45,612 nucleotides of DNA from Opacimonas viscosa. GTDB taxonomy: Bacteria; Pseudomonadota; Gammaproteobacteria; Enterobacterales; Alteromonadaceae. Both the position numbers and the translations under genes were made by a program. Shown one piece after another: positions 18,136 through 27,322 of the stretch (the stretch's first letter is position 1; every line of letters starts with the position of its first letter). The notes under the pieces were generated by a model. The model was not told the origin of the DNA, made no database searches, and was given only the letters and a program-made list of their open reading frames with translations. The DNA is taken from positions 1 through 45,612 of the forward strand of contig NZ_JANATA010000023.1 in NCBI RefSeq assembly GCF_024199005.1. Direction: 5' to 3'.

Positions 18136-19722
18136 CTATACAATTCCTTGAGCATGCAAAATATCGTACAAAGGCTGCGTGGCCTTACCAAATTTTTTCC
18201 AACGACCAATGCTGGAAGTATTAATTGGTTGTCTAACCTGAACTTTGGAAGCTGTAGATACTGGGAGAGTGTTTGTTTCGACAGATAAACACTGTGCTTC
18301 GTAGGGCAAATTACAATACGCAAGGAGTTCGCGCACTTGTTTTTCGGGTTCCTTTACGAGTGTTTGGTAATCTTGTATGTATATACCATCACCATATACT
18401 CTTTTGACAAAATCAATGTGCTGGCGAAATTGACAATAAAACTCGCCGACAGTTTCTAGATGAAAAGCATAATTATAATAGGGACTATTTAGAGAAAATA
18501 ACTGCCTAAAGTTACCCACACAGGTGTCCATAGGATCTCGGAGCATCACAATAACCTTGGCATTAGGCAACGCAGCTTTGATTAATTGAATATAAAAGAA
18601 GTTAAATGGCAGCTTGTCAATGAACCGTGCATCACTCGGTGCAATGCGTTGTGTTTTTGTAATATAATGCTCACCTAGTTCAGTCATATCGAGTGTGTGT
18701 GCGGCTTCGATAGTCGGGATGTCGAGTACTTTTAATCCAGGCGTTTGAGTCAACTCTTTCACTGCAACACCAAAATCTTGTAATTCGCCACCACTACCAA
18801 CTTGTGAATGATGCGATAAAATACGTTCTACCAAGGTCGTTCCAGAACGAGGCATCCCGACAATAAAAATAGGGCGCTCACTCGGACAACCTGATGGCGT
18901 ATTGCTATTAACTAATGCCCCGTTTTGCAAGGCAGAAAAAAGAGCAATGTCATCGTCAATAGTGTAATTTAATGTATTTGCTTTTTCAGCCTTAGCGCTG
19001 ATCAACGCGGCAAACGCAGATTCGTGTTGACCGATTTGTTGTAGCTCTAACGCCAGAGCATGCGCAAGATGCATACGATCATCAACCGGCAAATCGGGTT
19101 TATCCAGCATCGCTTGCAATGTCGAAATGTTATTTTCGTCCACAGTTGCGCCGCCCAAATCCGCCAGTGCAAAATGGGTTGGCGCATGATTAGGTGCTAG
19201 CTTCAACACATTTTTATACGCCACTGATGCTGCCTCAAATTGCCCTGCAAACTTCAGTGACATACCATAATTATAATAATATAAGGGGCGTGTTTTGTTG
19301 AGTGATATTGCTTTTGTGAAGAAGGTTAGCGCTTGGTCATGAAAACCAATACGACTCAATGCAACCCCAATTGTATCAAGGGCATTTGGCTCATTGAGTT
19401 GCTCAAGACGAACACTGTCCACAGCCGCCATAGCGCGATTAGTATCACCTAATAACGCATAACACTTAGCAATGTAGGCAAAATATTCAGACGATGGTTG
19501 CACACTCACCGCTTTTTCTAAACATTGTACCGCCTTGTTAAACTGTCCTAACTCACTGTTGATAATTCCCAAGAAAAAATAGCCTTCAGCCAGATAAAAT
19601 GTATCGTGCTCGCTGGTTTGAATTAAAGACACCACCATCGGATGCGCTGCTACAAAAGACTGAGACGATAAGTGCTGCAGTATTTTCTGGTGTAATGAGG
19701 CTAATGAAGACATCGCATACAT
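18136..19722 (-). CDS. TPR-repeat sulfotransferase
   Basis: 528 residues. The first about 260 hold tetratricopeptide repeats (for example YFFLGIINSELGQFNKAVQC and YYYNYGMSLKFAGQFEAASV). A sulfotransferase domain follows, with the PAPS 5'-phosphosulfate loop GMPRSGTTLVERILSHH at about 289-305 and the 3'-phosphate-binding region MLRDPMDTCVGNFRQ. Such proteins transfer sulfate from PAPS to an unknown acceptor, possibly tyrosine or a sugar. No signal peptide is seen, so it is probably cytoplasmic. The start is uncertain: an ATG at 19713 is equally possible and neither has a strong SD. A strong terminator separates it from the TonB receptor upstream, leaving only about 36 bases for its own promoter. 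Confidence 0.85.
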   Translation of the reverse strand: MYAMSSLASLHQKILQHLSSQSFVAAHPMVVSLIQTSEHDTFYLAEGYFFLGIINSELGQFNKAVQCLEKAVSVQPSSEYFAYIAKCYALLGDTNRAMAAVDSVRLEQLNEPNALDTIGVALSRIGFHDQALTFFTKAISLNKTRPLYYYNYGMSLKFAGQFEAASVAYKNVLKLAPNHAPTHFALADLGGATVDENNISTLQAMLDKPDLPVDDRMHLAHALALELQQIGQHESAFAALISAKAEKANTLNYTIDDDIALFSALQNGALVNSNTPSGCPSERPIFIVGMPRSGTTLVERILSHHSQVGSGGELQDFGVAVKELTQTPGLKVLDIPTIEAAHTLDMTELGEHYITKTQRIAPSDARFIDKLPFNFFYIQLIKAALPNAKVIVMLRDPMDTCVGNFRQLFSLNSPYYNYAFHLETVGEFYCQFRQHIDFVKRVYGDGIYIQDYQTLVKEPEKQVRELLAYCNLPYEAQCLSVETNTLPVSTASKVQVRQPINTSSIGRWKKFGKATQPLYDILHAQGIV

Positions 19723-19758
19723 CGGTTGAGAATTTATCTGAATAGTAGCAGAACTGGC

Positions 19759-19786
19759 AAAAAAAAGACCAGCAAAAGCTGGTCTT
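19759..19786 (-). terminator. Rho-independent terminator after the TonB receptor gene
   Basis: AAGACCAGC-TTTT-GCTGGTCTT forms a perfect 9-bp stem, followed on the minus strand by a run of eight T. It lies between the TonB receptor stop and the sulfotransferase start, so it ends or attenuates the upstream message. Confidence 0.9.
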
Positions 19787-19867
19787 AAATATATTTTTCG
19801 CCGGTTTTATTATACCCCGGATGCATACACAAAAGAGTGGAAAGAAAGACGTTCCACTCAATGCTTA

Positions 19868-22297
19868 TTACAGATCAAATGCGTAAGTAAAGCGTACACC
19901 AAATTTGCGCGGTTGCACAACAAAGCGTCCGTAATTACGCAATAGGTCCACACGGTTTTGATTTTGATCTGCAAATGTCGCTGTACCCAGATCACCAGCA
20001 TCACGGCGAACTGCTGTGTAAGCATACTTGTCAAACATGTTGTCTAAATAAGCCGTAATGGTCCAATTGTCTTTAGAAATAGAAGCACTGGCATTGTTCA
20101 ATGCAAAACCAGGGATCACTTCACCATCCGCACGTAATCCTACTTTTGAGTAAACATCACTTTGGTACGTTAGACCATATACTAAATCTAAGACACTACC
20201 GTTGGACAAATCTGTGGTGTATTTTAAACCAAATGAGGCTTGTGTTTCAGGCGCTCCTGATAAACGGTCGCCTTTTTTACCATCATAATAGTTTTGTAAT
20301 GCAGTACCTTGTTCATCTAACACACCGAATAAGAATGGAGCATCATCAGTTAACTGTGCATCTACGTTTGAATATGACATATAGGCCGTTAAATCGTCGG
20401 TCAAAATGGCCCGAGATGAAATTTCAATACCTGATGAACCTGCACCCGCAGCGTTCGCTGTAATCGGTTGTGCACCGTTCACGGTCGCACCAGCAACTTG
20501 TGCATCATCCCATGTGATATCAAATGCAGACACATTCAAGTACAAACGATTGTTAAAGTAAGTCGATTTAACCCCTAACTCATAGTTAGTAGTGGTATCA
20601 GCAACATATACTTGTTCATTGGGTAATGCACAAACGATCTGTTGAGTCAGTTCGTTGACATTGTCAGGACATGCTGCCACGCCATTTGCACCACCGATAC
20701 GGAAGCCTTCGGATACAGTGAAGTACACCATCGCATCATCAGAAATATCGTAGGACGTATTAAATTTAAATAAAGAGCCTGAATCATCGGCAGTCTCCGT
20801 GCCATAATCTAATACAATAGAGTCTGGTGCACGGTCTTCAAACACAGTGTAATATAACGGTAAATCGATCGCTGAACGCGTCTCAATATCATATTTATAC
20901 TGTCGTAGACCTACGGTAACGTCCCAAGCATCAGAAATCTGGTAAGACAATTCACCAAAGAATGCAGACTCTGTAACAGTTGAATCAGACACCGATAAAT
21001 ATTCTAGTGCATCTGGACGAGAACCCCCTAAAAATGCGTCATACCCTGGTGTAAATTCCGAGCTAGAACCATCTGCTTCAGTCTTGTTGTAAAAGACACC
21101 AGCAATCCAGCTAAAATCAGAATCACTTTGCGAAACTAAGCGCAACTCTTGAGTGAACGTATCTTGGTTGTCTAACTCACGAGTAAATGCTGAAAACGCA
21201 GGGAAATCTTCGTAGCTATAATTCAAACGAATCAGTAGGTCGGTCTGGTCACGCTGACCATCTGCGGCAAAACTAGAGATACCAGTAGCTGAAACAAGTT
21301 CAGCAAAACCAAGGTCAGCGGTCACTTCCAGACTTAATAGTTCATCTGTTTTGACACGCGGTTCTTCGTAACGATATGCTGAAGTATATTTACGTGTTAA
21401 ATCACCACTAACGGCATTACTTGCAGGCAAAGCGTTAAAGTGATCAATCGAGCGACCTTCGACATCTTGTTTTTGGTAAAAATACGATAAAGTGGCGTCA
21501 ATATTATCGGTAGGTAACCAACGCAAAGCGATACGACCGGTTAACGTTTTCTCACCATTGGCATCTCTAACACTGCGTAAATTATTATCATCTAAGCTAT
21601 CTGGCTGAGACACACCTGGTTGACGCACGACATAGTTATAATCGATAAAACCAGGGTCATTGTAGTAATTTAATGAGGCACGAACCCCTAGCTCATCATT
21701 AATCAGGGGAGTATTAAATACAAAACCGTATTCGCCACCATAACTATCCGAGCGATGTACACTGAAAATATCACCAGAGACTTCGCCTTCCGTGATATCT
21801 AGCTCAACTTGCTTAGGAATATAACGAATAGCGCCACCTAGTGTGCCGGCACCATATAGCGTACCTTGTGGACCAATTAGCACTTCTACTCGTTCAACAT
21901 CGGTCAAACGCATATTCAAAAATAAAGGTAATTCACCAAAATACGTAGCAACAGTTCCGCCATTCGAGCCTGGACCAGACGAGTTAGTGTTTAAGCCGCG
22001 CACGATAATTGGCGAAGCAGAACGACCGCCTTGATCCACGACAGTTAAGCCTGGGACCCAACGGGCAACATCTTCTAGTTGACCAATATTTTGTTCACCT
22101 AAAGTATCAGCCGTCAATGCGGTGATGTTAAGTGGAGCTTCTTGGACGGTACCAGTTCGACGTGTGCCCGTCACTTCAATAGTTTCTAGTTGTGCTTGTT
22201 TTTCTTGCGCGAATACTTGTGTTGCAGGCACCATTGAACTTGCTACAGCAGCAGCAATCAATGACGCTTTAAAGTAAGGTTGTATGTGTGATTTCAT
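19868..22297 (-). CDS. TonB-dependent outer-membrane receptor
   Basis: 809 residues. A signal peptide (about 1-30, ending VFAQ) is followed by the TonB box LETIEVTGTR and the plug domain (about 50-165; DVARWVPGLTVVDQGG, then VEVLIGPQGTLYGAGTLGGA). A 22-strand beta-barrel ends in the aromatic C-terminal signature FGVRFTYAFDL. It imports a ligand across the outer membrane using TonB energy. The ligand cannot be told from sequence. The long barrel and the plug style are those of the FecA/IroN-like siderophore and the carbohydrate-type receptors common in Alteromonadales. No Fur or Zur palindrome was seen upstream. Confidence 0.93.
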   Translation of the reverse strand: MKSHIQPYFKASLIAAAVASSMVPATQVFAQEKQAQLETIEVTGTRRTGTVQEAPLNITALTADTLGEQNIGQLEDVARWVPGLTVVDQGGRSASPIIVRGLNTNSSGPGSNGGTVATYFGELPLFLNMRLTDVERVEVLIGPQGTLYGAGTLGGAIRYIPKQVELDITEGEVSGDIFSVHRSDSYGGEYGFVFNTPLINDELGVRASLNYYNDPGFIDYNYVVRQPGVSQPDSLDDNNLRSVRDANGEKTLTGRIALRWLPTDNIDATLSYFYQKQDVEGRSIDHFNALPASNAVSGDLTRKYTSAYRYEEPRVKTDELLSLEVTADLGFAELVSATGISSFAADGQRDQTDLLIRLNYSYEDFPAFSAFTRELDNQDTFTQELRLVSQSDSDFSWIAGVFYNKTEADGSSSEFTPGYDAFLGGSRPDALEYLSVSDSTVTESAFFGELSYQISDAWDVTVGLRQYKYDIETRSAIDLPLYYTVFEDRAPDSIVLDYGTETADDSGSLFKFNTSYDISDDAMVYFTVSEGFRIGGANGVAACPDNVNELTQQIVCALPNEQVYVADTTTNYELGVKSTYFNNRLYLNVSAFDITWDDAQVAGATVNGAQPITANAAGAGSSGIEISSRAILTDDLTAYMSYSNVDAQLTDDAPFLFGVLDEQGTALQNYYDGKKGDRLSGAPETQASFGLKYTTDLSNGSVLDLVYGLTYQSDVYSKVGLRADGEVIPGFALNNASASISKDNWTITAYLDNMFDKYAYTAVRRDAGDLGTATFADQNQNRVDLLRNYGRFVVQPRKFGVRFTYAFDL

Positions 22298-22467
22298 TCA
22301 TTATTTCCCGAGTAGTAAGTATGTAGTAACACGCTAATGAAGGTGCTTTTTATTCAGCTTTTATTATTAACACTAAGCTGTTGTTCACGCGTGCGATTTT
22401 ATGCCCTTGTTAGGATAAGTACAAGGACAAATAATATTTGGGGAATGTGCTCCGATAAGCAACAATA

Positions 22468-23022
22468 TTATATTTTGAATAGATGCTCGCGGTAATAGGT
22501 CAACTCAGCGATAGATTCTTGAATGTCATCCAGCGCAAGATGAATACCTTTTTTCTTAAAACCTTTTAGCGCCTCTGGGGCCCAGCGACTAGCTAGTTCT
22601 TTGATGGTACTGACGTCGATATTGCGATAATGACAATAAGCTTCCAGTTCAGGCATGTAAGCAACCATAAAGCGGCGGTCTTGACCGATAGAGTTTCCGC
22701 ATAAAGGAGACTTGCCCGGCGGCACCCACTGCTTAATAAAATCTAATGTCGCTATTTCAGCATCACGCACCGAGTGGGTACTGTCTTTGCAGCGCTGTGT
22801 TAGACCTGTTTTACCGTGTGTTTCGATACACCAAGCATTCATATTTGCCAAAACGTCATCCGACTGATGGATCGCAAGCACTGGACCTTCAGCTAAAATA
22901 TTCAGTTGAGCGTCAGTAATAATAGTCGCAATTTCCAAGACAACACAATCATCAGGGTCCAAACCCGTCATTTCCATATCTATCCAGATTAGGTTTTGTT
23001 CATGAACTACAGGTGCTGACAT
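22468..23022 (-). CDS. orn: Oligoribonuclease
   Basis: 184 residues, against 181 in E. coli. The start chosen is [20 protein letters not shown], with GGAAG upstream; the frame is open for 53 further codons but lacks family similarity there. DEDDh exonuclease residues are visible: IDMEMTG (Asp and Glu), [10 protein letters not shown] (Asp), and the C-terminal HLALDDI (His and Asp). Orn degrades 2-5-nt RNA and pGpG to mononucleotides in the cytoplasm. It is divergent from rsgA, as in E. coli. Confidence 0.96.
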   Translation of the reverse strand: MSAPVVHEQNLIWIDMEMTGLDPDDCVVLEIATIITDAQLNILAEGPVLAIHQSDDVLANMNAWCIETHGKTGLTQRCKDSTHSVRDAEIATLDFIKQWVPPGKSPLCGNSIGQDRRFMVAYMPELEAYCHYRNIDVSTIKELASRWAPEALKGFKKKGIHLALDDIQESIAELTYYREHLFKI

Positions 23023-23107
23023 TAGACTTCCTTGCAAGTTAAAATATTGGTATTCGTTATATGATAACGGTAACATGTATTCTGATTTTATAACAATGTA
23101 CTTTATC

Positions 23108-24127
23108 GTGGCAAAAAAACCAAAACTCACGCACAGACAAAAACGCCAAGTATCCAAAAATAGAGCTGATCGGATTGCCAAGCTCGGCGATACTGCAACA
23201 GAAAATACGATCTTAGGTAAAGTGATTAGTCGATTTGGTAAACATGCGATTGTCGAAACATCAGAGGGTGAATGTGTTAAATGTCATATTCGTCGCACGA
23301 TTGACTCTGTTGTATGTGGTGATAATGTACGCTTTGCCCCACCCCAACCTGACAACCCAAAAGACAGAGGTATCATTGAGTTAGTCGAAGACCGTCACTC
23401 GGTGCTGACTCGACCTGATTTTTACGATGGCGTAAAACCTATTGCCGCGAACATTGATCAAATCATTATTGTTAGTTCTATCGTCCCAACCCTCTCAACA
23501 CATATTATTGATCGTTATTTGGTCGCTTGTGAAGATGTTCAAATAAAGCCTATCATCGTGATCAACAAAGCTGAGTTACTCAACGCTGAAGAACGTGAAT
23601 GGGTCATAGAAGCCGTCGAAATTTATGCTGAAATAGGTTACACCATTTTATTTACCAGTTGTAAAAGTATGGAAGGCATAGACGAACTGACGGATTTATT
23701 AAAAGATAAAACCAGTGTTTTTGTTGGTCAATCTGGGGTTGGCAAAAGCTCTCTAGTCAATGCTCTACTACCCGACTCAGAAGAAATCGTCGGTGACATA
23801 TCCGATAACTCAGGACTAGGTCAACACACGACGACTACCGCAAAACTCATCCACTTCACTGCTGGTGGAGACCTCATAGATTCTCCTGGAGTACGCGAGT
23901 TTTCATTGTGGCACCTCCCTGTTGAAAAAATAACATGGGGATTTGTTGAGTTTCGTGAATACTTAGGGGGCTGTAAATTTAGAGATTGCAAACATCTCAA
24001 TGACCCTGGTTGTTTACTGCAAGCCGCGGTTGATGATGGGCGCATTGATGAAGAACGGTTTAATAGCTACCACAAAATCCTCACCACTATGGATGACAAA
24101 CGGCCATCTTATGCTAAAGGGCTATGA
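23108..24127 (+). CDS. rsgA: Ribosome small-subunit GTPase RsgA (YjeQ)
   Basis: 339 residues from a GTG (Val-Ala-Lys-Lys-Pro-Lys). An in-frame ATG four codons earlier at 23096 and another at 23075 are alternatives; none has a clear SD. An N-terminal OB fold (about 40-105) is followed by a circularly permuted GTPase: G4 [10 protein letters not shown]5 TSCKSMEG, G1 [11 protein letters not shown]2 GQHTTTT, G3 DSPGVREF. The C-terminal zinc site is [16 protein letters not shown], with three Cys and a His. RsgA checks late 30S maturation and releases RbfA. It is co-directional with psd. Confidence 0.96.
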   Translation: MAKKPKLTHRQKRQVSKNRADRIAKLGDTATENTILGKVISRFGKHAIVETSEGECVKCHIRRTIDSVVCGDNVRFAPPQPDNPKDRGIIELVEDRHSVLTRPDFYDGVKPIAANIDQIIIVSSIVPTLSTHIIDRYLVACEDVQIKPIIVINKAELLNAEEREWVIEAVEIYAEIGYTILFTSCKSMEGIDELTDLLKDKTSVFVGQSGVGKSSLVNALLPDSEEIVGDISDNSGLGQHTTTTAKLIHFTAGGDLIDSPGVREFSLWHLPVEKITWGFVEFREYLGGCKFRDCKHLNDPGCLLQAAVDDGRIDEERFNSYHKILTTMDDKRPSYAKGL

Positions 24128-24165
24128 CCTAGTCTAAATTAAGTGATCTACTTCTAGTGTGAATT

Positions 24166-24174
24166 TGCTATAAT
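24166..24174 (+). promoter_or_regulatory. Extended -10 promoter of psd
   Basis: TGCTATAAT is a perfect extended -10 (TG-N-TATAAT). No good -35 is seen 17 bases upstream, as is usual for extended -10 promoters. Predicted start near 24181, about 70 nt before psd. Confidence 0.6.
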
Positions 24175-24250
24175 TTCGCAGTTATTTCAAGGTGCGTCCT
24201 AAACATCTCGATATATTTGAATATATGCATACACAGTGGAGAAACATGCA

Positions 24251-25117
24251 GTGATAGATTGGTTGAAAATAAAATTACAATACGTGCTACCAAAGCATGC
24301 CTTATCTCGATTAGTAGGTAAGTTTGCCGCTGGGGAATATGGTGCGACAACCACCTTCATCATCAAACAATTTATCAAACAATTCAATGTGGATATGTCA
24401 GAAGCAAAAGAATCAGATCCTGCTGCTTATCCTTCATTTAATGCTTTTTTTACTCGTGAATTAAAACCTGGATTACGTGAGTTTTCTGCGGATGAGACTG
24501 AACTAGGCCACGCAGTTGATGGTACGGTTAGTCAACTAGGACCCATCGAGGGAGACACCATATTCCAAGCCAAAGGTCATCATTACAGCTTAACCGCACT
24601 TTTGGGTGGAGATGCACAACTAGCTGCACCGTTCAAAGGTGGTGACTTTGCTACTATCTACTTATCACCTCGTGATTATCATCGGATCCATATGCCATTA
24701 ACAGGCAAACTAACTGACATGGTATATGTCCCAGGTGAGTTATTTTCTGTGAATCCACTCACTGCCCAAAACGTGCCTGGATTGTTCGCTCGCAATGAGC
24801 GTGTGGTCGCTATTTTTGATACTGACATTGGTAAGGTAGCGATTGTCTTGGTAGGCGCAACTATCGTAGCGAGTATCGAGACTATCTGGGCAGGAACAGT
24901 GACACCACCGGCAGGTAAAAATGTCACTCATTGGCAGTACACCGACTCAGCAGGAGATAGCATCACTCTTGAAAAAGGGGCTGAAATGGGCTTGTTTAAA
25001 TTAGGCTCTACTATTGTGGCTTGTTTTGAGCCAAACAAAGTAGATTTTGGTGCACTTAAAGCTGGTGATGTCACGCGTTTAGGTGAAACGTTCGCCACTC
25101 TTAAAACGGCTGATTAA
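24251..25117 (+). CDS. psd: Phosphatidylserine decarboxylase proenzyme
   Basis: 288 residues from a GTG start (Val-Ile-Asp-Trp-Leu), with GGAG 9 bases upstream. A GTG at 24236 gives five more residues but lies before the SD. The triad is visible: Asp in HAVDGTVSQLG, His in YLSPRDYHRIHMPLTG, and Ser in the self-cleavage motif FKLGSTIVACF. Cleavage between Gly and Ser forms the pyruvoyl cofactor of the alpha chain. Psd converts phosphatidylserine to phosphatidylethanolamine in the inner membrane. The order orn/rsgA/psd is as in E. coli. Confidence 0.97.
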   Translation: MIDWLKIKLQYVLPKHALSRLVGKFAAGEYGATTTFIIKQFIKQFNVDMSEAKESDPAAYPSFNAFFTRELKPGLREFSADETELGHAVDGTVSQLGPIEGDTIFQAKGHHYSLTALLGGDAQLAAPFKGGDFATIYLSPRDYHRIHMPLTGKLTDMVYVPGELFSVNPLTAQNVPGLFARNERVVAIFDTDIGKVAIVLVGATIVASIETIWAGTVTPPAGKNVTHWQYTDSAGDSITLEKGAEMGLFKLGSTIVACFEPNKVDFGALKAGDVTRLGETFATLKTAD

Positions 25118-25124
25118 TACTTTG

Positions 25125-26000
25125 ATGGATCCAGTTAAACGCAGTCTTTATTCACTACACTTTACAGTGATGCTACTTGGTGGGACGGCACTGTTCTCCC
25201 AAGTCATTCCTCTATCGGCTTACGATATTACTGTAGGACGTGCTATTTTTGGCTGTATTTTTCTTTTCTGTCTGGTCAAATTGACTGGGGAAACATGGTC
25301 ATTAAACTCTACTAAAGACTATTTTATTGGTACTGTTTTGGGAGTGATCATGACCCTGCATTGGGTCACGTATTTTGCTGCGATGCAATATGCGGGGGTT
25401 TCTGTAGGGATCATCGCATTATTCACCTTTCCTGTTATTACCGTATTTTTAGAGCCCCTCATCGATAAAGTAAAGCTCGCTTGGCAAGATGTCATTAGTG
25501 TGATTGTGGTATTTATGGGAATAATTCTCATTGTGCCTGAAGTCTCATTGGAAAATGATATTACTCTAGGTGTCTTAGTTGGGGTTCTTTCTGCTTTTTT
25601 ATATGCTTTGCGAAACATTGCTCATCGTCAATATTTTTCGCAATATAGCGGTATCAAAGGCATGTACTTCCAAACCTTAATTATCAGTCTGTGCTCTATT
25701 TGGTTTGCTTCAGATGCATTTTGGAGCATGGATACACATACTTTGGGGCTATTAGTGCTTCTTGGCACACTATTTACCGCTGTACCTCATGCTATGGTTG
25801 CGGCCTGCCTACGGCACTTACGTGCGAAAACCTTCTCATTGGTAGCTTGTATGCAACCGTTCTATGGTGTTGTACTCGCGATAATTGTACTGAATGAGAC
25901 CCCGCGTTGGCAGACGTTAATTGGGGGTATTTTAGTAATTTCTGCAGCTATTTATGAAACGATTCATACTCAAAAACAAGCGACAACTACTCCCGAATAA
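25125..26000 (+). CDS. DMT-superfamily (EamA) inner-membrane transporter
   Basis: 291 residues from MDPVKRSLYSLHFTVMLLGG; a GTG 14 codons earlier overlaps psd and is disfavoured. About ten membrane spans form two EamA repeats (about 8-135 and 145-285), with a typical central HWVTYFAAMQYAGVSVGIIA. Exporters of this kind move metabolites such as amino acids out of the cell. The substrate cannot be told. It lies 7 bp after psd and 11 bp before the phosphodiesterase gene, so the three are probably one operon. Confidence 0.88.
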   Translation: MDPVKRSLYSLHFTVMLLGGTALFSQVIPLSAYDITVGRAIFGCIFLFCLVKLTGETWSLNSTKDYFIGTVLGVIMTLHWVTYFAAMQYAGVSVGIIALFTFPVITVFLEPLIDKVKLAWQDVISVIVVFMGIILIVPEVSLENDITLGVLVGVLSAFLYALRNIAHRQYFSQYSGIKGMYFQTLIISLCSIWFASDAFWSMDTHTLGLLVLLGTLFTAVPHAMVAACLRHLRAKTFSLVACMQPFYGVVLAIIVLNETPRWQTLIGGILVISAAIYETIHTQKQATTTPE

Positions 26001-26011
26001 CGAGGTAATCT

Positions 26012-26692
26012 ATGCAAATCATCGCGCATCGTGGTGCCTGTGCTGAAGCCAAAGAAAATACCTTAAGCGCATTTCGTTTAGCACTACAACAGCGCGCAGA
26101 TGGGATTGAGTTTGACGTACATTTTCTTCGATCTGGCGCATGGGTCATCCACGATTTAGCGCTCTCAAGAACCCATCAACTAGACCAATCATTAGCCGAG
26201 CTATCAGCGCAAGAAATAGAGCACTTAGGCATACCCTCACTACATGAGGTATTAGCACTCATCAACACTACCATTCCGGTGAATGTAGAAATCAAAAGTT
26301 GGGTTGACCAGAATACTGCCATTGAGTATTTGGCGTCGTTATTTCATGCAGGCCTACTCAATCACAACTCAGTACTTTCTTCGTTTGACCACCATATAAT
26401 ACAAGCGTGCCAAGCGCATTTTAACTGTCGTTTTGGAGCTTTATCTGCCCATAAACCCATCGATTATGGACGCTATGCTGCTGATTTAGATGTACAGATT
26501 TGTGCTATCGAAGACAGCATGTGTGATGTGCAATTTGTCAGAGATATTCATGCCAGAGGTATGCTGTGCTGGGTCTATACGGTGGATGAAGCTAGTCGAG
26601 TATGTGCACTCTATGAGATGCAAGTGGACGGCATATTTACCAACACGCCAAGTGCTACCCGAAGAGTATTAGCTGAATATTTAAAAACTTGA
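26012..26692 (+). CDS. Glycerophosphodiester phosphodiesterase
   Basis: 226 residues, single GDPD domain. Catalytic motifs are IIAHRGACAEAKENTLSAF (His-Arg and Glu-Asn), GIEFDVHF (Glu and Asp) and WVIHDLALSR (the second His). There is no signal peptide, so it is cytoplasmic like UgpQ. It hydrolyses glycerophosphodiesters to glycerol-3-phosphate and an alcohol. CGAGGT precedes the ATG. Being next to psd suggests a phospholipid-turnover role, an inference from position. Confidence 0.92.
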   Translation: MQIIAHRGACAEAKENTLSAFRLALQQRADGIEFDVHFLRSGAWVIHDLALSRTHQLDQSLAELSAQEIEHLGIPSLHEVLALINTTIPVNVEIKSWVDQNTAIEYLASLFHAGLLNHNSVLSSFDHHIIQACQAHFNCRFGALSAHKPIDYGRYAADLDVQICAIEDSMCDVQFVRDIHARGMLCWVYTVDEASRVCALYEMQVDGIFTNTPSATRRVLAEYLKT

Positions 26693-26700
26693 GTTGTTAG

Positions 26701-26726
26701 CTAGTCCGCTCAGTCAGCGAGACTAG
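26701..26726. terminator. Hairpin between converging genes
   Basis: CTAGTCCGCT pairs with AGCG-A-GACTAG (one bulge) around CAGTC. It stands between the phosphodiesterase (plus) and merC-like (minus) stops. U-runs are missing, so intrinsic termination is uncertain. Confidence 0.45.
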
Positions 26727-26733
26727 ACAGGCC

Positions 26734-27147
26734 TTAAGCCTTGCAAGCATCTTCCGCACAATCCCCGCATGCCTTGCATAATTTCATATTCAATAAATGT
26801 GCGCCAATTATCAAAAATGCACCAATCGCAATGGTAAAAGGTTCGTACTCATGACCAAATATATCTTTATGCCAATAAATAAGACCACCTAAGACCAAGC
26901 TATAGACAGGATAAATTTGTCGATGATATTTGTAAAAACCGATAAACAAAGCCCAGAAACCAATCAGTATGGAAATACTTAAAATTGTTCTTTCAAACCA
27001 AACTTCCGCAACAAAAGAGCTCGCTACCAATGGGATAAGAGGTATCAAGATAGGGAGTAACAAGCAATGCAGAGCGCATAAACTGGAGATCCAAACTCCT
27101 GCTTTGTCAAAAAAACTGTCTGATTGTTCGTACTGGGATGGTTTCAA
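26734..27147 (-). CDS. MerC-family membrane protein
   Basis: 137 residues with four membrane segments and the MerC-type metal pair in LCALHCLLLPILIPLIPL (Cys and Cys in the first span). The C-terminal CKACGDCAEDACKA adds five more Cys. The start is TTG, with GAGG 8-11 bases upstream; no nearby ATG exists in frame. MerC proteins carry metal ions across the inner membrane, classically mercuric ion in mer operons. Here no merA or merP is nearby, and the promoter carries a Zur-like palindrome. A zinc role is therefore more likely, as an inference. Confidence 0.85.
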   Translation of the reverse strand: MKPSQYEQSDSFFDKAGVWISSLCALHCLLLPILIPLIPLVASSFVAEVWFERTILSISILIGFWALFIGFYKYHRQIYPVYSLVLGGLIYWHKDIFGHEYEPFTIAIGAFLIIGAHLLNMKLCKACGDCAEDACKA

Positions 27148-27170
27148 AAGTCGCGCCTCAATAATTAAGT

Positions 27171-27199
27171 GTTATAGTATAACATTAATACTTTAACAA
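27171..27199 (-). promoter_or_regulatory. Promoter with Zur-like operator for the MerC gene
   Basis: TTGTTA (27194-27199), 17 bases, TATAAC (27171-27176). The perfect palindrome GTTATA-C-TATAAC (27171-27183) covers the -10 and matches the core of the gammaproteobacterial Zur box (GTTATA-N-TATAAC), extended on the left as AATGTTATA. It lies 24 bp upstream of the start codon. A zinc-replete repressor bound there would block RNA polymerase. Confidence 0.7.
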
Positions 27200-27253
27200 A
27201 CGCACCAAAATTCTAATCGATTTTTAAATGCGCTAAATATGAGACGCATGAAA

Positions 27254-27322
27254 CTAAAATTCCGACTTACGCCATAAATAATAGATACTGGGTAATACGA
27301 CTAAAGATAACACCAACATCGA
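27254..27322 (-). pseudogene. 3' remnant of a CusA/CzcA-type RND pump gene
   Basis: In the frame shifted from the SMEK reading frame, codons give SMLVLSLVVLPSIYYLWRKS, then EF and a stop at 27254-27256. The last part of CusA in this window reads SALILTLIVLPAVYFLWRKR, so 11 of 19 residues agree and the rest are conservative. Only these terminal codons remain, and they lie next to the truncated SMEK gene. A pump gene once stood here and was lost by deletion or insertion with a junction near 27323. Confidence 0.75.

Noticed and set aside
18069-18323. 84-codon frame overlapping the 3' end of the sulfotransferase gene
   Set aside because: It lies in another frame of a well-supported coding region and has no similarity or SD.
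23023-23181. 53-codon N-terminal extension of orn
   Set aside because: It overlaps the divergent rsgA control region. The ATG at 23022 has GGAAG and matches the E. coli start and length.
26734-27147. Mercury-resistance operon
   Set aside because: MerC-like protein is present, but merR(Hg), merT, merP and merA are not. The Zur-like box points to zinc.
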